From CAVYYW01 sp963772845 (GTDB lineage Bacteria > Bacillota > Bacilli > Bacillales > Sporolactobacillaceae): 64,000 bases of DNA. The notes below the pieces were generated by a model. It ran no database searches and had not been told where the DNA came from. It saw only the letters and a list, made by a program, of their open reading frames with translations. The stretch is from contig CAVYYW010000017.1 of the NCBI GenBank assembly GCA_963772845.1, positions 186,001 to 250,000 of the forward strand. The letters are read 5' to 3'. Shown one piece after another: positions 27,751-35,687 of the stretch. Position 1 is the stretch's first letter. Each line of letters starts with the position of its first letter. The position numbers were made by a program, and so were the translations under genes.

Positions 27751-28599
27751 TTAGGCTACTTTTAAGTAATTCAAATAGAATATTTTAGGAGAAAGGAAAC
27801 CCATGCGATGTTGAATGCGTTTCTCGTTGAAGTGACGAATGTAATACTTTAGATTTTTTTGGACCGTCGTCATGGTGTTTATTGGATAAAAGCATGGGAA
27901 TTCGGTTTTCAATTGGGAGAAAAAACTTTCGATAACCGCATTGTCCCAACAGTTTCCTTTGCGTGACATACTGGGCTTAAAGTGAAGTTCTTTGCTTAAA
28001 AGGTGATAAGAATGAGATCGGTAGACACTTCCCTGATCGCTATGAATGAGAACGCCCTCTAAGGTACGCAGTTTTCTCTTTTTTTGAGCGGCCTTAATGG
28101 TCGCTTTGATCAGCTCTTGATCGGGGCTTGGTCCCATTTTGAAAGCAATGATTTCGCGGTTAAATAAATCCATGATGGCTGAAATATATAATTTTTCTTG
28201 ATTGACCCACATCTCCGTCATGTCCGTTACCCACTTTTGATTGGGATGAAGGGCATCAAAATTCCGTTGAGTTAAGTTTTCATAGACATGACCTTTAGCC
28301 TGTCCCTTCGACGCTTGTGTTGTCTTTGGCCGCCTGACTTTTGCCTTTAAATCAGCTTCTCTCATGAGGCGAGCGACTTTTTTATGATTGGCAACGCGGC
28401 CTTCGACTTTTAAAACCTGAGCGATGCGTTTTGCCCCGTACGTTCCTTTATAAAGCGCATAGACCTGTTTAATCCGTCTCCAAAGGTGATGATCCTCCTC
28501 TGTTGCCTGTTGTTTAGGGCGTTTCAAATAAGCGTAATAACCACTTGAAGAGACGTTGATCACACGACATAAGAGAGCGACAGGGTAATCCTTTCTCAA
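27751..28599 (-). CDS. IS3-family transposase OrfB (DDE integrase domain)
   Basis: The 282-residue catalytic half has an HTH_21-like N-terminus (YGAKRIAQVLK) and an integrase core with the DDE residues in WVTDMTEMW, LIHSDQGSVY and WDNAVIESFFSQLKTE. It is normally made as an OrfAB fusion. On the minus strand a slippery A-AAA-AAG (28656-28662) in orfA allows a -1 shift into the orfB frame. TTG 28599 is only the first start-like codon of the open frame. Confidence 0.93.
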   Translation of the reverse strand: MRKDYPVALLCRVINVSSSGYYAYLKRPKQQATEEDHHLWRRIKQVYALYKGTYGAKRIAQVLKVEGRVANHKKVARLMREADLKAKVRRPKTTQASKGQAKGHVYENLTQRNFDALHPNQKWVTDMTEMWVNQEKLYISAIMDLFNREIIAFKMGPSPDQELIKATIKAAQKKRKLRTLEGVLIHSDQGSVYRSHSYHLLSKELHFKPSMSRKGNCWDNAVIESFFSQLKTEFPCFYPINTMTTVQKNLKYYIRHFNEKRIQHRMGFLSPKIFYLNYLKVA

Positions 28600-28625
28600 A
28601 AAGGTGATGGCTTCGAATTTTTTAC

Positions 28626-28941
28626 TTATTCGTTCCTTTTGAGAAAGGCCTGAAACTTTTTTAAGATTTCATTTTCCATTTCTTTTTCTTTCAGTTCTTT
28701 CTCCAACTCTCGAATCCGTTTGGAGGTATCCTTTGAAGAAGATGATGAGAGAGCCCGTGGGTTTTCAAGCCCTTCGATACCTTTTTCTTTATAGGCATTC
28801 ACCCAACGGTACACCGTATCCCGGTGTAAGCCAAGGTCCATTGCCACTTCAGTAACGGGTGTATTATTTTCCAGAATACGCTGGACCGCCTTCTGTTTAA
28901 CATCGACACTATAATGAGATGATGTCTTTCTTTTTGGCCAT
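28626..28941 (-). pseudogene. IS3-family OrfA (HTH and leucine zipper), one +1 indel near the start
   Basis: OrfA binds the element ends. It has a helix-turn-helix with LGLHRDTVYRWVNAYKEKG and a coiled-coil tail RIRELEKELKEKEMENEILK. The best start is ATG 28941, nine bases after GGAGG, but a run of five A just downstream (28931-28935) puts it out of frame. Four A would give MAKRKTSSHYS and 104 residues. The in-frame ATG at 28961 has no ribosome site. This resembles the run-length indels seen elsewhere in the window. Confidence 0.8.
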
Positions 28942-29041
28942 TTTACTTTGCCTCCATACATTCAGAGTTGTCGTCTCTTCATGATACCTTATGTGTCCAT
29001 TATAAGGGGGCCAACCACTGTCACGCCCCGGTTTGTGTCGA

Positions 29042-29239
29042 ATGTTTACCTTCTCCTTCATTTTCACGACTGTTATCGGCATATTAGCTATATTGATTTT
29101 TTTACCGTTTCTTCTCTTAGGTGTTCCAACTCTTAGATTATTGACTGCGTCAGGCGCCTCCAATTCAGAAATCTACAAAAAAAGCCGGCATAATAGGCAG
29201 CGGAAAATTCGACAAAAACCACCAAAAATCGGGTGGTGA
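29042..29239 (+). pseudogene. Remnant of a small membrane protein gene
   Basis: The frame reads TTVIGILAILIFLPFLLLG, close to TTVIGILAIVIFSLFLIF in the intact 61-residue protein at 32578. The start lacks a ribosome site, the upstream part is replaced by repeat sequence and the tail runs into another repeat. It is probably a 3' fragment of a paralogue. Confidence 0.4.
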
Positions 29240-29270
29240 CAGGCACCTAACCTAAGGCACCTAACCTAAA
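29195..29270. repeat. GTGACAGGCACC repeat
   Basis: It contains AAATTCGACAAAAACC, then GGTGGTGACAGGCACCTAAC and a second AGGCACCTAACC. It overlaps the 3' end of the next gene. A further short copy (GTGACTGGCACCTGACCCC) sits at 30243-30265. Confidence 0.6.
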
Positions 29271-30142
29271 ACTCTCATACTATATTTATTCCACATCTTT
29301 TTCAGCTCACTGAATTCAACGATTTTCCAGGGGTTAAAGAAGGTTTGGCCATTCTTGTTAAAGAATAAGTTATCCCCAATATGAAAGGATGCATGCTGAA
29401 TAACCCCTTTTGAGTCTTCCCAAATCACCACGTCACCTGCTTTAATTTCCTGGCTGGATGTTAAGGAATAGTTCGCCTTTTTTAAATTCTGAATAAACGT
29501 TTCGGGATGGACCCATTCATGGAGCATCCACTCTTGTTGGGTCACGGAAAATAACGCCGCGGACAGGCAATTGCTTCCGGAGGCTGAAGGAAAGGTATTC
29601 GCGAATTTTTTTAAATGCATTGGCGCTTTTTCCGGAAAAGCTAAGCAAGTCCAGTCTTCCCATTCTTGAGCAAATTCTTTAATTAGGCTTGCCTTTATTT
29701 CAAAAGAAAGGTGATCCCACATTGCCTTTTGAAGGATTAAATAACGATCTTCATTCACATCAATAATATTGTCTTTAGGAAATGATAATTCGATAGATAA
29801 ATTAAAAATAGGATAAATTAGCCCTCTTTCAACTTGCTTTTGAATTTGGAATAGCTGCTCTTTCTTTTTTTGAGAAAGACTATTTATCCAATCTGAATCT
29901 GCTACCACAACATATTGTACTTCCTCTGATATATTCCAATACTCGTAACTATTGGCAAGTTGTATCTGCATGTAGGAATGATGCTTAAAGAATTCTTCCC
30001 TGGGGATGATCAAAGCATTTTGCAAATATTCCTCAAAATTTCCGAGATCCTTTTCTGGCAGGAAAAATATATCTTTATCAGGAACATAGTCTCTTACCCA
30101 ATTTTCAATAACTTTTATTGATGGTTGAATTTCAATCTTCAA
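29261..30142 (-). CDS. Protein with C-terminal NlpC/P60-like hydrolase region
   Basis: This 293-residue protein has no close named family that I recognise. The first 180 residues are unremarkable and soluble. The C-terminal third has a cysteine in ASGSNCLSAALFSVT, then AGDVVIWEDSKGVIQHASFHIG with a histidine, then a conserved-looking FFNKNG. That order resembles NlpC/P60 papain-fold enzymes, which cleave peptidoglycan peptides or amides. No signal peptide is seen, so it acts inside the cell. TTG 30142 has AGAGGTG well spaced. Confidence 0.6.
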   Translation of the reverse strand: MKIEIQPSIKVIENWVRDYVPDKDIFFLPEKDLGNFEEYLQNALIIPREEFFKHHSYMQIQLANSYEYWNISEEVQYVVVADSDWINSLSQKKKEQLFQIQKQVERGLIYPIFNLSIELSFPKDNIIDVNEDRYLILQKAMWDHLSFEIKASLIKEFAQEWEDWTCLAFPEKAPMHLKKFANTFPSASGSNCLSAALFSVTQQEWMLHEWVHPETFIQNLKKANYSLTSSQEIKAGDVVIWEDSKGVIQHASFHIGDNLFFNKNGQTFFNPWKIVEFSELKKMWNKYSMRVLG

Positions 30143-30234
30143 TGAGACCACCTCTTATTTATGCAGAGAAGTTAACTTTCATTGTTTTACAGTACATATG
30201 CACCTCTCTCTCCTGCTTTCTTTCTCATTCGACA

Positions 30235-31182
30235 TCATTCGGGAGTGACTGGCACCTGACCCCATAAATGTTGATTATTTAGGTTCTTAATACACCATTG
30301 ATAATGGTCATCTTCGCAATTATGTGAATAAAAATTGGCAGAAATAATGCTATATATTAAAACATAGCTATATAATCTTTCTCTAACCTCTTCCCCTAAA
30401 GTTGAAATAATTATATCTAGATATCTTTCGAGTATATTTGCATTTAATTCATCATACATATCAAAGCATGCCCATCCAATGGCTATGTCAAATAAGTAAT
30501 CTCCATACATTGTCATCCATCCAAAATCGATTAATCCAGTCACCTCCCTATTCTTATCAATTAATAAATTACCAGGATAAAAGTCTCCGTGGATAAGTGA
30601 ATATTCACCTTTATACTCCGAGGACAAGAATTCTAATAACCGTTTAAATTTCGCATCAAAATTCACGACATCTCTATTGAAATAAAACGCCAGTTCTCCA
30701 CGTTTCTTAAGGATCATTTCTTTCAATAAATCAAACCAGCCATTTATTTTTGATGAAGCAATTCCCATATTATTAAATAAAGTGAGTCCTTCGAAATCAG
30801 ATTCTATACTTACAGTTTTCAATTCAATAGCTGCATTTAGGTATGTTTCCATCAGTTTATTTAATTCGGTATCGTCCATTTCTGAGAGAATACCTTGCAT
30901 ATTACTGCCTTCAATGCGTTTTTCAATAGTAACTAAAATGTCATGTTCTTCAAAAGTGTCGTAAATATAAGGAAGCTCATAGCTCAAATGGCCAGAATCC
31001 ATTAACGAGTAAAATCTTTTAAGGATTCTTTGCTTATTGAAATCAGACCGATCATTATAAAATTTTAATACTTTATCATTGCCATAAGCATAAACTTCAG
31101 CTTCCATTCCGGAACCTAAAAAATCCGATGCAGAAAGATTATATTTATCCAATATTAGTGATTTAGCATTAGTTTTAGTCAT
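30235..31182 (-). CDS. Aminoglycoside phosphotransferase-family kinase
   Basis: The 315-residue protein has the kinase-like fold of APH/choline kinases. The catalytic loop is LIHGDFYPGNLLI, followed by the metal-binding LIDFGWMTMYGDYLFD. The N-lobe has FLGSGMEAEVYAYG as the nucleotide loop. The substrate cannot be predicted; drug modification and choline-type or sugar kinases are all possible. ATG 31182 follows AGAGGTG. The 3' end overlaps a GTGACTGGCACC repeat. Confidence 0.85.
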   Translation of the reverse strand: MTKTNAKSLILDKYNLSASDFLGSGMEAEVYAYGNDKVLKFYNDRSDFNKQRILKRFYSLMDSGHLSYELPYIYDTFEEHDILVTIEKRIEGSNMQGILSEMDDTELNKLMETYLNAAIELKTVSIESDFEGLTLFNNMGIASSKINGWFDLLKEMILKKRGELAFYFNRDVVNFDAKFKRLLEFLSSEYKGEYSLIHGDFYPGNLLIDKNREVTGLIDFGWMTMYGDYLFDIAIGWACFDMYDELNANILERYLDIIISTLGEEVRERLYSYVLIYSIISANFYSHNCEDDHYQWCIKNLNNQHLWGQVPVTPE

Positions 31183-31369
31183 CGAGCACCTCTATACTTT
31201 CTTATATTGCTAACCTGACCTTTTTTATGATTTTCTTTTCTTGCTTTCTCGATCCGAAAAAACCAGGTGATAACAGTGGTTAACCTCATTATGATGTACA
31301 GTTGGTGCATATATCATTAAGTTGTCTTCACACACGCAAATAGGATCAAAATTAACTTTGTAAATTCTC

Positions 31370-31726
31370 TTAAGGTTTCTCTATCAATCCCCACACGTTT
31401 CCAAATGGATCGATGAGCTGGCAGATCCACACCTTGTCAATTCCAAAGGTGGGACCGCGGTATATTCGGCAGCCATGTGATTCAAAATGTTTGATGCGTT
31501 TCTTAATGTCTGTTACCCGCCAGTATACGACTTGGCCGCCTGTGCCCGATGCATTTTTTCCGTCGCTTGGGTGCAGCCCCACTGTCGCTGTGCCCAAGTG
31601 AAAAGCGCAATAATTTTCATCATCAAAATAAGGTGGCTCTCCGAGTAAATCTATATACCATTTCTTTGCTTGTTGAACGTTATTAACGAAAAAAAGAACT
31701 TCCTCAACATTAAATAGACCTTCCAT
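31370..31726 (-). CDS. VOC-family protein (glyoxalase/bleomycin-resistance fold)
   Basis: This 118-residue single-domain protein starts EGLFNVEEVLFFVNNVQQAK, with WYIDLLGEPPYF and the C-terminal IDPFGNVWGLIEKP, the usual VOC ends. The ATG at 31726 is eight bases after AGGAGG. The open frame extends further upstream but without support. The start lies 24 bases after the corrected stop of the phosphatase gene upstream. Confidence 0.82.
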   Translation of the reverse strand: MEGLFNVEEVLFFVNNVQQAKKWYIDLLGEPPYFDDENYCAFHLGTATVGLHPSDGKNASGTGGQVVYWRVTDIKKRIKHFESHGCRIYRGPTFGIDKVWICQLIDPFGNVWGLIEKP

Positions 31727-31749
31727 TGTCCAGCCTCCTAAAGTCTTGA

Positions 31750-32302
31750 TTAATTTCCCGCATTCCACAACCGTTCCAAATTTGTTTCCTCATTATCAAT
31801 TTTTAATACATAAACATCTGGATTACTGAGATTTTGCCATTGTTCATATCCAAATTCATTTTGAAAATGCTTAACGATCAACGCCATCAAATTTCCATGA
31901 GTCACCAGAATAATGTTCTTCCCTTTCGCTTTCTAATGCTTCATCGATCACTTCAACCGCACGATTTGTCGCCTGTTGACTAGATTCTCCGCCCTCATAA
32001 GTCAAATCCAAATCCAGAAACGTTGCTTTAAGCTTTTCCTGCCAATCTGGTAAGTTAGCTGTACTTAATCTGCGTTCCGATAATCGATCATCGATTTCAA
32101 TAGCTAAGCTCTTTGCATGACTGAGTGGTTCAACGGATTGAATCGCACGAAGGAATGGGCTGGAAACAATTCGATTGACCATTATTTCTGAAAAAAAGTC
32201 ATTCAATTGTTGTGCCTGGTTATGACCCATTTTTGTAAGAGGAGCTTCAGGTGGCTGCCCTTCTGCCTTGCAATGCCTAATTATATAGATGTTTTTTCCC
32301 AT
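31750..32302 (-). pseudogene. Histidine phosphatase-family protein, one +1 frameshift
   Basis: The N-terminus NIYIIRHCKAEG is the phosphatase RHG-type motif (RHC here). The frame ends early at 31871, but one base removal near 31912-31924 continues it as IILVTHGNLMALIVKHFQ, which supplies the second catalytic histidine, to a stop at 31750. The corrected protein has 183 residues, typical of small phosphoglycerate-mutase-like phosphatases. Substrate is unknown. ATG 32302 lies behind a weak GAGG. Confidence 0.8.
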
Positions 32303-32577
32303 CGATTCACTTCCTCAAAGTTTAACTACTTTTTCTTTCACAAGAATAAGATCAGCTTTTTTTAAGAAAAACGTTTTCGGCATGTTTTCTTCAGTACTTT
32401 CCATTCAGCACCTATAATTTCCTGCAAAAAAGTGGTGTGCGTTATCTTCGTTGTGCAAGAAACCCATGAACTTTCGGTTTAAGCGCCTAGTTGTCTGCGT
32501 GCAAATACAGTTTTCAAATAAAAAGTCACTTTCTCCTGCACATGTACATATAGTGCACTGAGAGGAGGTATAACAAA

Positions 32578-32763
32578 ATGGACCGATTAGTTTTCTTAAT
32601 GTTAGCCGGTATTTTAGCAGGTTTTGCATTAATCAAAGTTCCTTTAGCTGGCACGTTCTTAGCAAGTCTGACCCAAATAACAACTGTAATTGGTATTTTA
32701 GCTATTGTGATTTTCTCCCTTTTCTTAATCTTTAAAGCTGTCATGGCACTGCTGGGGAAATAA
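32578..32763 (+). CDS. Small two-helix membrane protein
   Basis: This 61-residue hydrophobic protein has two predicted membrane segments (LVFLMLAGILAGFALI and TTVIGILAIVIFSLFLIF). AGGAGG is ideally placed before ATG and a strong terminator follows, so it is a real monocistronic gene. I do not recognise a named family. A related fragment lies at 29042. Confidence 0.75.
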   Translation: MDRLVFLMLAGILAGFALIKVPLAGTFLASLTQITTVIGILAIVIFSLFLIFKAVMALLGK

Positions 32764-32770
32764 ATGAAGC

Positions 32771-32801
32771 AAAAGACTCAGAGTTATTCTGAGTCTTTTT
32801 T
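32771..32801 (+). terminator. Intrinsic terminator after the small membrane protein gene
   Basis: A 12-bp stem AAAAGACTCAGA / TCTGAGTCTTTT with a five-base loop, extended by T. Confidence 0.9.
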
Positions 32802-32862
32802 ATTTATGTAACTATGATGAGCATTATAGAAAGCTCCCTATCTCTATTTATCACAGTGATGC

Positions 32863-33078
32863 TTATTCATCAGATACCACTTTGTCGCATTTTGGGCAAG
32901 ATATGAAGGTATCGTTGGTATGGAATCCAACATAGCCGTGGGTGACTTCTTGAATAGCCCAAATATCCTCCCAATCCATTTCAAAGTGATAATCACAAGG
33001 TTGGCAGTAAAAGTCGTAAGTTCCAAAGTCCTCATTCTTTCTTTTTGTTAAGTGTTGGTTTTTACGTTTTTTACTCAT
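32863..33078 (-). CDS. Small zinc-ribbon-like protein
   Basis: The 71-residue protein has a basic N-terminus (SKKRKNQHLTKRK), then CQPCDYHFEMDW and a C-terminal CPKCDK. The two CxxC pairs would bind one zinc. GGGAGGG lies eight bases before ATG, which supports expression. No named function is recognised. It lies convergent with the preceding small gene. Confidence 0.65.
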   Translation of the reverse strand: MSKKRKNQHLTKRKNEDFGTYDFYCQPCDYHFEMDWEDIWAIQEVTHGYVGFHTNDTFISCPKCDKVVSDE

Positions 33079-33163
33079 TCAATCACCCTCCCTTTTAATG
33101 ACTACAGTACCATAAAAAAATTATTTGGTATGAATCAATTTAAATATTGAGTTCACACATTAA

Positions 33164-33215
33164 AATCAACACATGTTGATTTTTACGAAATAAATGTTGA
33201 GTTAAGTGGTATACT
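33164..33215 (+). promoter_or_regulatory. Promoter/operator of the HTH-PIN pair
   Basis: A near-perfect palindrome AATCAACA-CA-TGTTGATT (33164-33181) and a half site TGTTGAGTT (33195-33203) lie just before an extended -10 element TGGTATACT (33207-33215). The -35 region is poor. The placement suggests autoregulation by the DNA-binding partner. Confidence 0.5.
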
Positions 33216-33248
33216 AAAGATAAATAAAATAGAAGAGGAGGCAAAGGT

Positions 33249-33995
33249 ATGTTTGTGACCAAAATGGAATCCGATGAAGAATTGTGGCGATCTGCCTTGA
33301 CCCTTACTAAAGAACATCATTATCTGGATGCTTTTTCAGTGATTAAAGCGATTGCGGTACAAACAGTTCAGTCTATCGGTGGTAATTTATCCTTCTCTAA
33401 TCTGCCGACTCCTGAGGAAAAAACGTTGAGCGTAGCTGAGATCCTTTACATGAAAGCATTATCGAAGCAGATAGCAGACTGTGTTGGAAAAAAAGAAACG
33501 GATCAAACCGCAGAGCTCACTACAGAATATTTAGATCGTTTTATACATTTACTAGCTAAATCGCCGGTTGAAGCAGAAGAACTGCATAAGCAACTACTTA
33601 AATCGCTTATTGCACCAAAATTCGCAGGAGAAAAGGGCCATTCTGTCCAAACAAAACAATCACCCCCCTTTCCCCAATCGAGGCTAATTAAGCATGAAGG
33701 ATCAATAGTTGGAGCTCAAATGAAAGAGTCGAATAAGGATATTTATACTTCTAGTGAGGCAGCTGAAATTGGAAGCGTCTCAGATCAAACGATTCGCCGA
33801 TGGTGTGAAAAAGGAAAATTTCCTGAGGCCTACCAAACTGAAGGTGGCCACTGGCGTATTCCCCAAAAGTATTTTAAGGTAACCTTACATGAGGCTCGTG
33901 TTGCTGATTCTTATATGAAGAAGACACACGTTAACAACAAGGAGCACTTCGGAGAGGACGTAGATGAGTTTGACATCGACATCGACTACTCTTAA
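33249..33995 (+). CDS. Excisionase/MerR-like HTH protein, putative antitoxin of a PIN pair
   Basis: This 248-residue protein has an unrecognised, mostly helical N-terminal region (1-130), a linker, and a helix-turn-helix at about 166-209 with IYTSSEAAEIGSVSDQTIRR and GGHWRIPQKYF, typical of excisionase-like DNA binders. The C-terminus is strongly acidic (EDVDEFDIDIDYS), which could mask the nuclease or a basic surface. AGGAGG precedes ATG. It overlaps the PIN gene by 32 bases. Antitoxin and autorepressor roles are inferred from the layout. Confidence 0.6.
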   Translation: MFVTKMESDEELWRSALTLTKEHHYLDAFSVIKAIAVQTVQSIGGNLSFSNLPTPEEKTLSVAEILYMKALSKQIADCVGKKETDQTAELTTEYLDRFIHLLAKSPVEAEELHKQLLKSLIAPKFAGEKGHSVQTKQSPPFPQSRLIKHEGSIVGAQMKESNKDIYTSSEAAEIGSVSDQTIRRWCEKGKFPEAYQTEGGHWRIPQKYFKVTLHEARVADSYMKKTHVNNKEHFGEDVDEFDIDIDYS

Positions 33996-34551
33996 AGTCA
34001 TGCTGGACACCACAGTCTTGTGTGGTGCTCTTCTAACCAACGGGGTCAATTTCAAGCTTCTGCAAGCTGCAAGGCTGGGGATTTACCAACCGGTTATTTC
34101 AAATGTCTGTTTGCTTGAATTTGTTCGAAATGCTTCAAAAGGTTTTAAAATAAAAGGGAAGATCAAGTCCTTTGAATGGGAAACGATTGATTGCTTTTTA
34201 GAAGGATTTGTCTTTCCTGCCCTTCAAGAAGAAGAGGTGACTAACAGTACCGTTTCACGGGAAAGTTTTGAGGTCATTAAGCGATTAACGAAGAAGCCTT
34301 CCTCTATAGGACAAGCCATCACTGAAATCGTGAATTTAACGGATGAACAAGTGTTACAAATTATTAAGCAGCAAGAAATGGCCATGCCTTTGGATCAGTA
34401 TGATCATCAAGATTTCCATGTTTGGGCAACAGCTTTAGAAACCAACTGTCAATCCATCGTAACAAAAAATACAAATAGGTTTCCAACGCGAATTGGTTCC
34501 ATTACACGTGTTGATCCTGTTGACTTTTATAAAAGCTTATTAGGTTTATAG
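33964..34551 (+). CDS. PIN-domain protein, putative toxin ribonuclease
   Basis: The 195-residue protein has the PIN order of acidic residues: D15 in VMLDTTVLCGALL, E52 in CLLEFVRNAS, and D147/D150 in QYDHQDFHVWATALE, then IVTKNTNRF where the fourth acidic residue is usually found (asparagine here). PIN domains of toxins are metal-dependent RNases. GGAGAGG precedes ATG inside the upstream gene, so translation is coupled. It lacks VapC-like brevity (about 130 residues), so this may be a distinct PIN subgroup. Confidence 0.65.
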   Translation: MSLTSTSTTLKVMLDTTVLCGALLTNGVNFKLLQAARLGIYQPVISNVCLLEFVRNASKGFKIKGKIKSFEWETIDCFLEGFVFPALQEEEVTNSTVSRESFEVIKRLTKKPSSIGQAITEIVNLTDEQVLQIIKQQEMAMPLDQYDHQDFHVWATALETNCQSIVTKNTNRFPTRIGSITRVDPVDFYKSLLGL

Positions 34552-34673
34552 GGTAATAACAATTTGCATTTAGTCTATTAGTCTATCTAATCACAGCCAA
34601 GCTCTTATTTTTTCACTATATTTAGTAAGTTGCTGTGTTCACTGGTTCCTTAATAAATAAATTCATATTAGCT

Positions 34674-35063
34674 TTAAAGTTTTTTAAAACTCACTTCCCC
34701 CACCAACGCATCCAACGTTCCCACAAACAGTTCAACCTCTGGCAAATGATAAAATGTCGTCGTGTTTTCTACGCTAAATACTTCATCCGTTGGTGAATAG
34801 ACATACGTTTTCTTACCATTTCCAAGGGCAAGCCCTAATTCAACATGACTGCCTTTTCCAGCCGGCCGCAACATCACGAAAAGATCAGCTTCAAGGATCG
34901 CAGCCTTCTCCTTCTCACCGATTTCTTTTAATTCTTTAGCAGTTGGGACTTTTTCATTTTTTGTCCAATCATATGTATGGATGTGGCCTTTGCTCTTCAA
35001 CTTTTCACTGACATACAAAACCGAATCGATATTTTTAAAACTAGATGCAATGTAAAACTTCAT
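34674..35063 (-). CDS. Nucleoside 2-deoxyribosyltransferase-like protein
   Basis: This 129-residue protein begins MKFYIASSFKNIDSV and has ADLFVMLRPAGKGSHVELGL, the acid/Ser-His-Glu pattern of the nucleoside 2-deoxyribosyltransferase-like fold. Members transfer or hydrolyse deoxyribose on nucleosides, but many small Bacillus homologues are uncharacterised. ATG 35063 lies eight bases after GGAAAG. It starts 36 bases after the corrected stop of the GNAT gene and may share its transcript. Confidence 0.7.
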   Translation of the reverse strand: MKFYIASSFKNIDSVLYVSEKLKSKGHIHTYDWTKNEKVPTAKELKEIGEKEKAAILEADLFVMLRPAGKGSHVELGLALGNGKKTYVYSPTDEVFSVENTTTFYHLPEVELFVGTLDALVGEVSFKKL

Positions 35064-35098
35064 TTGCTCTTTCCTTTCCTTCATCTCATTCACCTATC

Positions 35099-35687
35099 TT
35101 ACCTCAACCGCTTTTCGTAACAATAGCAGTCATGAACCCTTTCGAATTTCTCCTTTACCCATTCTTTATCCTCTCCTGTATAATGGGCAAAGGCTTGAAT
35201 CGGACGTAAATCCGGGTGTTTACTTTCCAGAACACCTTCAAGTTCCTTGTTTTCCGCTCATGAACACATGCAAATAAGCATCCACTTTGACGAATCCATT
35301 TTTTTCGTACCATTTGTTTACCCAGATATCATCTCTTGTCCAGGCTTCCAAACGGTTCAACCCTCTTTCTTTTGCTAGTTTTTCAGATTCTTGCAGAAGT
35401 TGTTTTCCAATTCCTAAGCTGCGGAAATCCGGATGAACCGCTATATGCCAGATCATCCCACCAAGTCCCTCTCCTCTTGAACATACCGTGCCTTCTTCAA
35501 TTTCATATTCAATGTCTAAAAAACCCACAATCTGGCCGTTTTCTTCCGCCACTAATTCAATTGAAGAGTGAACATATTTTTCCTTTTCTCTCAAAACATT
35601 ATCGTAATAGGCTGTATCCAGAAAAGCTAACACTCTACAGCGAACCCAGCCTGTTTCATCGCTTGGTCGATATTGTCTAATCTGCAT
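35099..35687 (-). pseudogene. GNAT acetyltransferase with C-terminal extension, one +1 frameshift
   Basis: The GNAT core starts MQIRQYRPSDETGWVRC and has HPDFRSLGIGKQLLQE for acetyl-CoA binding. The frame stops at 35238, but one base removal at about 35239-35250 continues into a 46-residue extension with HPDLRPIQAFAHYTGEDKEW, giving 195 residues. The ATG overlaps the methyltransferase stop. The acceptor is unknown. The extension is protein-like, so the indel is probably an error. Confidence 0.75.

Larger units (their letters stand above)
27710..29017 (-). mobile_element. IS3-family (IS150-like) insertion sequence
   Basis: The element is 1308 bp with imperfect terminal inverted repeats: TGGTCAAGACCCCC at the left and TGGTTGGCCCCC at the right (inverted), then a shared GACA. 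Flanking CTG triplets (27707-27709 and 29018-29020) fit a 3-bp target duplication. Inside are two overlapping frames typical of IS3 (orfA and orfB). The target was a GTGCCTGTCAC repeat. Confidence 0.88.
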
